Of a DNA stretch of 45,679 nucleotides, positions 40,956 through 45,679 are shown one piece after another. The notes under the pieces are model-generated. The model saw only the letters and a list, made by a program, of their open reading frames with translations. It had not been told where the DNA came from and ran no database searches. Source of the stretch: an uncultured Oscillospiraceae bacterium (GTDB taxonomy: Bacteria; Bacillota; Clostridia; Oscillospirales; Acutalibacteraceae); contig CASEMN010000016.1 in the NCBI GenBank assembly GCA_949289045.1, positions 1 through 45,679 on the forward strand, read 5' to 3'. Within the stretch, counting starts at the first letter, position 1. Every line of letters starts with the position of its first letter. A program made the translations under genes and the position numbers.

Positions 40956-40986
40956 GGGCTTTAACGCACCTTTTTCGCCTGTTTTT
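40934..40986 (-). terminator. Terminator of mutS2 with buried promoter
   Basis: Stem AACAGGCG (40976-40983) / CGCCTGTT (40940-40947) with inner GGTG/CACC pairs, then T7 on the minus strand. The loop contains TTGACA, the -35 of the ylxM promoter. Confidence 0.8.
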
Positions 40987-41191
40987 TCAACACTTCAATG
41001 TGGAATGTGGAAAACTTCCGGCAGTGTTTCAACTACTTGTACAGCCACACCTATGAAAGCACTATATATCCGTGAAAAATGGATAATTCTATAAATTTAC
41101 AGGTGGAAAACTTTTTTTGAAACTTTAAATCCGGCACATCCGAATATGTTCAATATCACCATAATACCGGCTTTGAACTGATGGTAGAGCC
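40987..41191. other. Non-coding stretch after mutS2
   Basis: About 205 bases between mutS2 and its terminator without a gene. It contains repeated GTGGAAAAC motifs (around 41007 and 41104) and a T7 tract at 41111, but no recognisable RNA gene or riboswitch. Confidence 0.4.
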
Positions 41192-43591
41192 TTATTTCAA
41201 GGTTACTATTGTAACTCCGTTTTCTCCCTCACCGTATACTCCCAAACGGAATGTTCTTATCTGAGGATGACTTCTCAGATGTGTCTGGACAGCACTGCGA
41301 AGAGCACCTGTTCCTTTACCGTGAATGACTGTAAACTCGTTTATACCTGACATTACGGCACTGTCAATAAACATATCAAGCTCCATTAAAGCTTCATCTA
41401 CGGTCTTGCCTCTTAAATCACAGCTTGTATTTACCTTTGCCGTGGCTCTGCTCTCGGTGCCTCTGACAGTTCTTGTAAGAGGAATTTTCGGCTTACTGCT
41501 TTCCTTTTTATTTGTAAGACGCAAGGTTTCCTGCTTCACCCTTGTTTTCATAAGTCCTGCTTGAATAAGCACATTGCCGTTTTTATCAGGCGGCTCTATA
41601 ACTGTTGCGGCAGTTCCCATTCCGGCAATTATAACGCTGTCACCGGCTTTAAGGGGTCTTTCAGGCACATAGCTCTCATCCTCCTCAATATGAAGTGAAG
41701 AACCTGTGGTTTCCTGAAGCTTGCCAAGCCCTCTTTTCATCTGCTGTTTAGCTCTTCTTGCAAGGTCGTTTGCATCGGCAGTGTTTTTGCTCTCCTTTTT
41801 AAGCTTCTCGATTTCCAGCATCAAAGAAGCTGCTTCTCTCTTAGCCCTTTCGACTATTCTCAGAGCCTCGCCTCTGGCCTTTTCGAGCTCCTTTTCACGG
41901 AGAGTTTCGATTTCCTCTTTCTTTGCCTCAGCCTGCTGTTTTTCTCTGTCCGCCTGAGCCTTTAATGTACGTACATCTTCTCTCTCACGCTCAATACCTC
42001 TGCGGCTTTCCTCAAGGCTTGCAACAACATTTTCAAATCTTGAATTTTCCGTTGAAACAAGCTCCTTGGCACGCTCTATAACCTTTTCCTCCATGCCTAT
42101 ACGCAGAGAAATGGCAAAGGCGTTTGAGCGTCCGGGTACACCTATCAAAAGTCTGTACGTTGGACGGAGAGTTGCAACGTCAAATTCACATGAACCGTTT
42201 TCAACTCTCGGAGTCTGCAAAGCATAGGCTTTAAGTTCTGCATAATGAGTTGTAGCGCCGATTTTTGCTCCCTTTTCATTAAGGCGTTCAAGTATAGCCA
42301 TAGCAAGAGCGGCGCCCTCTACGGGGTCTGTACCTGCTCCAAGCTCATCTATTAGCACAAGGCTTCTGTCATCGGCTTTTTTCATTATATCTATTATGTT
42401 TGTCATGTGAGCAGAGAATGTGGAAAGAGACTGCTCGATACTCTGCTCGTCTCCGATATCCGCAAGGACGTTATCGAAAACGGAAACTTCACTTTCATCG
42501 GCGGCAGGAATCATAAGTCCGCACATTGCCATAAGAGTGAAAAGACCTATAGTCTTAATAGATACGGTTTTGCCGCCGGTATTGGGTCCTGTTATTACAA
42601 GGGTATCGAAATCTTTTCCCAGAAAAATATCTGTTGCCACTACCTTTTTGGGGTCAATAAGGGGATGCCTTGCTCTTTTGAGAGCAATTATGCCCTTATC
42701 GTTAAGCAGAGGCTTTGAAGCCTTCATCTTATAGGCAAGCTGAGCTTTTGCAAAAATAAGATCAAGCTCCACTGCGTTTTCATAGCCCGATTTTATAGCC
42801 TCGGCAAAGCCTCCCGCCTCAACGGAAAGCTCATAGATTATTCTGTCTATTTCATCACGCTCTTTGCTCTGCAAAACCTTAATAGCGTTATTTGCTTCAA
42901 CTACTGCTATGGGCTCAACAAAAACTGTAGCCCCGCTTGAAGAGGTATCATGGACAAGTCCGGGAACCTCGCTTCTGTGCTCATTCCTGACGGGAACTAC
43001 AAATCTTCCGTTTCGCATGGTGACAATGGGATCCTGAAGATATTTCTGATACTGGGGTGAGCGGATCATTCTGTCAAGCTTTTCACGTACTGACGATGAT
43101 GCTGCTCTGATCTTCCTCCTGATATTAGCAAGCTCCGTAGATGCGTTATCGGACATTTCTTCCTCAGATATAATAGCGGAGGTTATTTTATCTTCAAGGT
43201 ACCTGTTAGGTATAAGGGCATTAAAATAGCCGTCAATTGAGGTTTTAAGTCCCTCACCGTGTTCACGCCAGCGGATAAGCCCTCTTATTGTGCTGAGAAC
43301 TCCTGCTATTTTAAGAAGCTCTCCCATTGTGAGAGTTCCCCCTGCCTCAGCACGGCTGAGAGAATTGTTTACGTTTACAAGTCCTCCGAAAGACGGACCG
43401 CCGAACTTTGCAAGAAGCATATGAGCGTCAACAGTCTGATCTATGAGGGTCTGTGCTCCCTCAAGAGTATGACAGGGCATTATTTCAAGGGCTCTTTCCC
43501 CTGCCTCATCACTTGCCGTAAACTCCGATAGCTTTTCTAAAATCTTATCAAGCTCCAAGGAGCGGTAATGTCTGTTTTCTTTTGCTGTCAT
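41192..43591 (-). CDS. mutS2: Endonuclease MutS2
   Basis: MutS2 acts on branched DNA and on stalled ribosomes in Firmicutes. The 799-residue protein has a MutS core (domains III/V) with Walker A GPNTGGKT at 335-342, Walker B VLIDELGAGTDP, and GATTHYAELK. A coiled-coil segment follows (about 515-615, rich in E/K/R). The C-terminal Smr nuclease domain has DLRGKTVDEALMELDMFID and HGKGTGALR, so it is intact. GAGGAG lies before the ATG, 32 bases after recO. The mismatch-recognition domain of MutS is absent, as expected. Confidence 0.97.
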   Translation of the reverse strand: MTAKENRHYRSLELDKILEKLSEFTASDEAGERALEIMPCHTLEGAQTLIDQTVDAHMLLAKFGGPSFGGLVNVNNSLSRAEAGGTLTMGELLKIAGVLSTIRGLIRWREHGEGLKTSIDGYFNALIPNRYLEDKITSAIISEEEMSDNASTELANIRRKIRAASSSVREKLDRMIRSPQYQKYLQDPIVTMRNGRFVVPVRNEHRSEVPGLVHDTSSSGATVFVEPIAVVEANNAIKVLQSKERDEIDRIIYELSVEAGGFAEAIKSGYENAVELDLIFAKAQLAYKMKASKPLLNDKGIIALKRARHPLIDPKKVVATDIFLGKDFDTLVITGPNTGGKTVSIKTIGLFTLMAMCGLMIPAADESEVSVFDNVLADIGDEQSIEQSLSTFSAHMTNIIDIMKKADDRSLVLIDELGAGTDPVEGAALAMAILERLNEKGAKIGATTHYAELKAYALQTPRVENGSCEFDVATLRPTYRLLIGVPGRSNAFAISLRIGMEEKVIERAKELVSTENSRFENVVASLEESRRGIEREREDVRTLKAQADREKQQAEAKKEEIETLREKELEKARGEALRIVERAKREAASLMLEIEKLKKESKNTADANDLARRAKQQMKRGLGKLQETTGSSLHIEEDESYVPERPLKAGDSVIIAGMGTAATVIEPPDKNGNVLIQAGLMKTRVKQETLRLTNKKESSKPKIPLTRTVRGTESRATAKVNTSCDLRGKTVDEALMELDMFIDSAVMSGINEFTVIHGKGTGALRSAVQTHLRSHPQIRTFRLGVYGEGENGVTIVTLK

Positions 43592-43623
43592 GGTTTTCTC
43601 CTCATTATATGTACATATATAAA

Positions 43624-44367
43624 CTAACTGTCTGAAGTTATGGTGTTATAAAACTCCAGTGTATAAAATCTTCTTCTGACACGGGTGAGAAGATATTCCT
43701 CAACCGTAGCCGAAAGCACTTTAAGGCTTTCATCAGGCATGGAAAAATTGAAAATCTTTTCTGTTTCACTATAACAGATATGGCGCATTGCCGTTATGAC
43801 TCCGAGACTCACGCTTTTTCCTAAACCGTATCCGCAGTTCTGGCAGTAAAGCACGGGTTTTCGGCAGTCAAAATACATTGTGGGAGTTTCAAAGGCTCCG
43901 CATTTTTCGCAGCAGATTAAATCCGGCATATATCCGGCGGCACACAATAGCCTTAACTCAGTTACAGCTTTTATCTGCTTTTGGGGTTTTGTTCCCTTAC
44001 AGAGAAGATAAAGGGCATTGAGTACAGTTCGGAGAATTTCCTCCGCTTCATCCTCCCTTGGAGCCAAAGCGTCGCTGAGTTCTGCAAAATACTGCCCTAA
44101 AGTCAAAGCCTCAACACTTTTTCTCAAATCAAAAAATACATTTATAGGCTCAGCTTCATCTATTACGTTTTTCTCTTTTCCCATATAAATGGAAAATCTC
44201 GAATAGCAAAGAAGCTGTGTTGCTCCCGCATAGGTGCTCTTAATACGCCTTGCTCCCCGGACAAAAGCTCTGACGATTCCTTTCTGACGGGTCAAAAGAG
44301 TAATGAGCCTGTCCGATTCACCGATATTCTGTTCTCTGATAACTAGCCCATCGGCTTCCAGACGCAT
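43624..44367 (-). CDS. recO: DNA repair protein RecO
   Basis: RecO loads RecA in the RecF pathway. The 247-residue protein has an N-terminal OB fold (1-80; ADGLVIREQNIGESDRLITL, VRGARRIKS) and a helical C-terminal domain with a zinc site formed by CEKCG and CQNCG (around 152-180). GGGGAGAAAA precedes the ATG. Its first 50 bases overlap the 3' end of yqzL. Confidence 0.96.
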   Translation of the reverse strand: MRLEADGLVIREQNIGESDRLITLLTRQKGIVRAFVRGARRIKSTYAGATQLLCYSRFSIYMGKEKNVIDEAEPINVFFDLRKSVEALTLGQYFAELSDALAPREDEAEEILRTVLNALYLLCKGTKPQKQIKAVTELRLLCAAGYMPDLICCEKCGAFETPTMYFDCRKPVLYCQNCGYGLGKSVSLGVITAMRHICYSETEKIFNFSMPDESLKVLSATVEEYLLTRVRRRFYTLEFYNTITSDS

Positions 44368-44488
44368 TTTTCTCCCCCCTGCCGGAATGTATGCTGTTTT
44401 CCGCCCTGAACGCTCTGCGGTACGTTATATAGTCCTGTGCCTTTCCGCTCTGAGCAAATTTTCTCCACGCATTATCCACAGTGTTCAT
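44318..44488 (-). CDS. yqzL: YqzL-family small protein
   Basis: A 56-residue protein whose N-terminus (NAWRKFAQSGKAQDYITYR) matches the short YqzL family motif W-x2-F-x2-[TS]G-x3-YLxYK. YqzL lies between era and recO in many Firmicutes; the function is unknown. The C-terminal half is arginine/serine-rich and is encoded where it overlaps recO by 50 bases. GGGATGG lies before the ATG. The small size and family match by eye make this less certain than its neighbours. Confidence 0.75.
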   Translation of the reverse strand: MNTVDNAWRKFAQSGKAQDYITYRRAFRAENSIHSGRGEKNASGSRWASYQRTEYR

Positions 44489-44546
44489 AAAACCATCCCT
44501 TAAATAAAATTTAAACGTTGGTTTTAAATTGCCACCGACGGTATTT

Positions 44547-44576
44547 TTTATAACAGGTAAAAAATTGCTTTGCCAA
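44547..44576 (-). promoter_or_regulatory. Promoter for yqzL-recO-mutS2
   Basis: -35 TTGGCA (44571-44576), 18-base spacer, -10 TATAAA (44547-44552) on the minus strand. The -35 lies in the loop of the era terminator. Confidence 0.55.
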
Positions 44577-44584
44577 AAAAGCAA
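44559..44584 (-). terminator. Terminator of era with buried promoter
   Basis: TTGCTTT (44578-44584) pairs with AAAGCAA (44565-44571); loop TTTGGC; tail TTTTTT on the minus strand. The arrangement repeats that seen before ylxM. Confidence 0.75.
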
Positions 44585-44635
44585 GGAAAATCAAGGCACG
44601 GTAAATTCTGCCTTTTGTTTTTTAATGCCAATTTA

Positions 44636-45532
44636 TCAATCAAGACCGAAATTGTGGATAAGCCCCTCACGGTTTCTCCAGTCCTCTTTGACCTTCACCC
44701 AGCACTGAAGATTGATTTTGCAGTCAAAAAATCTTTCCATATCCTCTCTGGCATATGTGGAAATCTTTTTGAGCATTGCTCCCTTTTTGCCGATTACAAT
44801 ACCTTTATGGCTATCCTTTTCACAGTAGATAGTAGCCTCAACATCAAGGATGGTTTCACCCTTTGCGTTTTCACGCTCACGCATTTTTTCAATGCTTACT
44901 GCTATTCCATGGGGAATTTCTTTATCTAAAAGACGAAGCATTTTTTCTCTTATAATCTCAGAAGCCAAAACTCTTTCCGGCTGATCCGTTAAAGTGTCGT
45001 CGGGGAAAAAGTGCATTGACTCGAAAGAGAGCTTTTCGAGCTCATCTATAAGAGCCTCCACTCCGTCGCCCTTTACTGCGGAAACAGGCACAACCGCCTC
45101 AAAATCATACATCGAGGCAAGTGCAGCTATTTTTACCATGAGATCTGTTTTCTGCTTCACCATATCAATTTTATTCACTGCCAGCACAACGGGCATCTTT
45201 TCTTTTTTAAACTTTTCAATAAGCTCTTTTTCGCCGGGCTTAAGTTCGCCCTCTGCTTCTACCACGAAAAGGCAGGCATCAACGCCGGAGATACTGTCGC
45301 CCACAGCCTGTACCATTTTTTCACCCAGTTTGTTTTTAGGACGGTGGAAGCCGGGAGTATCGGTAAATACAAGCTGAACTTCTCCCCTTGTGAGCACACC
45401 CATTATCTTTGTTCTTGTGGTCTGAGGTTTACTTGATACGATTGCTATTTTCTGACCAAGCATTACGTTTAAAAGAGATGACTTACCTACATTTGGGCAG
45501 CCGACAATTGCGATAAATGCTGTTTTTTCCAT
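44636..45532 (-). CDS. era: GTPase Era
   Basis: Era binds 16S rRNA near its 3' end and is needed for 30S maturation. The 298-residue protein has G1 GCPNVGKSS (about 11-19), G3 DTPGFHRPKN, G4 NKID, and a C-terminal KH domain with VIGKKGAMLKKI. The ATG at 45532 follows AAGGTG by 6 bases; a GTG three codons earlier is possible but would overlap the Shine-Dalgarno sequence. Confidence 0.97.
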   Translation of the reverse strand: MEKTAFIAIVGCPNVGKSSLLNVMLGQKIAIVSSKPQTTRTKIMGVLTRGEVQLVFTDTPGFHRPKNKLGEKMVQAVGDSISGVDACLFVVEAEGELKPGEKELIEKFKKEKMPVVLAVNKIDMVKQKTDLMVKIAALASMYDFEAVVPVSAVKGDGVEALIDELEKLSFESMHFFPDDTLTDQPERVLASEIIREKMLRLLDKEIPHGIAVSIEKMRERENAKGETILDVEATIYCEKDSHKGIVIGKKGAMLKKISTYAREDMERFFDCKINLQCWVKVKEDWRNREGLIHNFGLD

Positions 45533-45537
45533 ATATT

Positions 45538-45678
45538 TCACCTTAAAGGGATTAGCTTAAAGCTTTCCCCAAACCTTTCTTTTTTCATATTTATGACCAT
45601 TCCTTTCCGCTGCGCTACAAGGCACCAAAGGGATATGAAATCTGGTACCTCTAACGCAACCAGACGTAATTTGTTAGA
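45538..45678 (-). other. Open frame running off the window edge
   Basis: One minus-strand frame stays open from the window edge to a TGA at 45538-45540, giving at least 46 codons (VALEVPDFISLWCLVAQRKG and an internal MKKERFGESF). I do not recognise it as the end of any gene usually upstream of era (cdd, dgkA, ybeY). The DNA also holds palindromic ends (TCTGGT/ACCAGA at 45641-45664), so it may be a repeat rather than a gene. Confidence 0.25.
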
Positions 45679-45679
45679 A

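Noticed and set aside
40987..41120. DnaA boxes or a replication origin
   Set aside because: The GTGGAAAAC motifs lack the TTATCCACA consensus, occur only twice, and no dnaA/dnaN genes are near.
1..45679. tRNA or rRNA genes
   Set aside because: No cloverleaf with T-loop GGTTCRA and matching acceptor stem, and no rRNA segment, was seen in any intergenic gap.

Overview
The window looks like a stretch of chromosome from an anaerobic Clostridia-type Firmicute, most likely from the Ruminococcaceae/Oscillospirales side. The reasons are strong AGGAGG ribosome-binding sites, frequent GTG/TTG starts, near-consensus sigma-A promoters with 17-base spacers, a clostridial six-gene rnf cluster in the order C-D-G-E-A-B, a GTP-type PEP carboxykinase, and the Firmicute gene orders ylxM-ffh-rpsP-khpA-rimM-trmD and era-yqzL-recO. 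No rRNA, tRNA, CRISPR array, phage or transposase gene is visible. Most of the window is ordinary core genome; the interest lies in regulatory RNA, operators, repeats and some small accessory cassettes.

Layout. Positions 155-2344 (minus) hold rpsB-tsf and a YlmC/YmxH-type PRC-barrel gene. Positions 2421-6283 (minus) carry a cation/proton antiporter, a MATE exporter and a methyltransferase. The antiporter is preceded by what reads as a complete fluoride riboswitch with an intrinsic terminator. A 380-base intergenic stretch full of direct and inverted repeats separates the MATE and methyltransferase genes. Then come pckG with its own promoter, and the operon polA - arginine-phosphatase-like gene - rimI - tsaD (8365-12870, minus). 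Divergent from polA are two tandem NUDIX genes, dusB and a cysteine-rich DUF3795-type gene (plus).

Positions 15748-18906 form a small cassette: a LysR regulator facing an acetyltransferase, an alpha/beta hydrolase and a cyclophilin-like lipoprotein, with a perfect dyad in the shared promoter region. An XRE regulator, a second MATE exporter, a NatAB-type ABC exporter and an iron-type alcohol dehydrogenase follow (minus). Positions 25439-32557 (plus) are one energy-conservation operon: ApbE flavin transferase, a NusG domain II protein, a Gx-family membrane protein and rnfCDGEAB, closed by a strong terminator. ApbE supplies the covalent FMN for the Rnf flavoproteins, which link ferredoxin oxidation to NAD reduction and ion pumping.

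After degV, the right third (minus) holds a LysM-G5-M23 cell-wall peptidase, the group rimM-trmD-phospholipase-like-luxS, the ylxM-ffh-rpsP-khpA operon, mutS2, recO, yqzL and era. In two places a promoter -35 element lies inside the loop of the upstream terminator. The best candidates for something worth following up are the riboswitch-antiporter pair, the recurring 31-base hairpin (three copies), the LysR cassette and the sequence peculiarities in RnfD and RnfE. I did not find a convincing wholly new multi-gene system.
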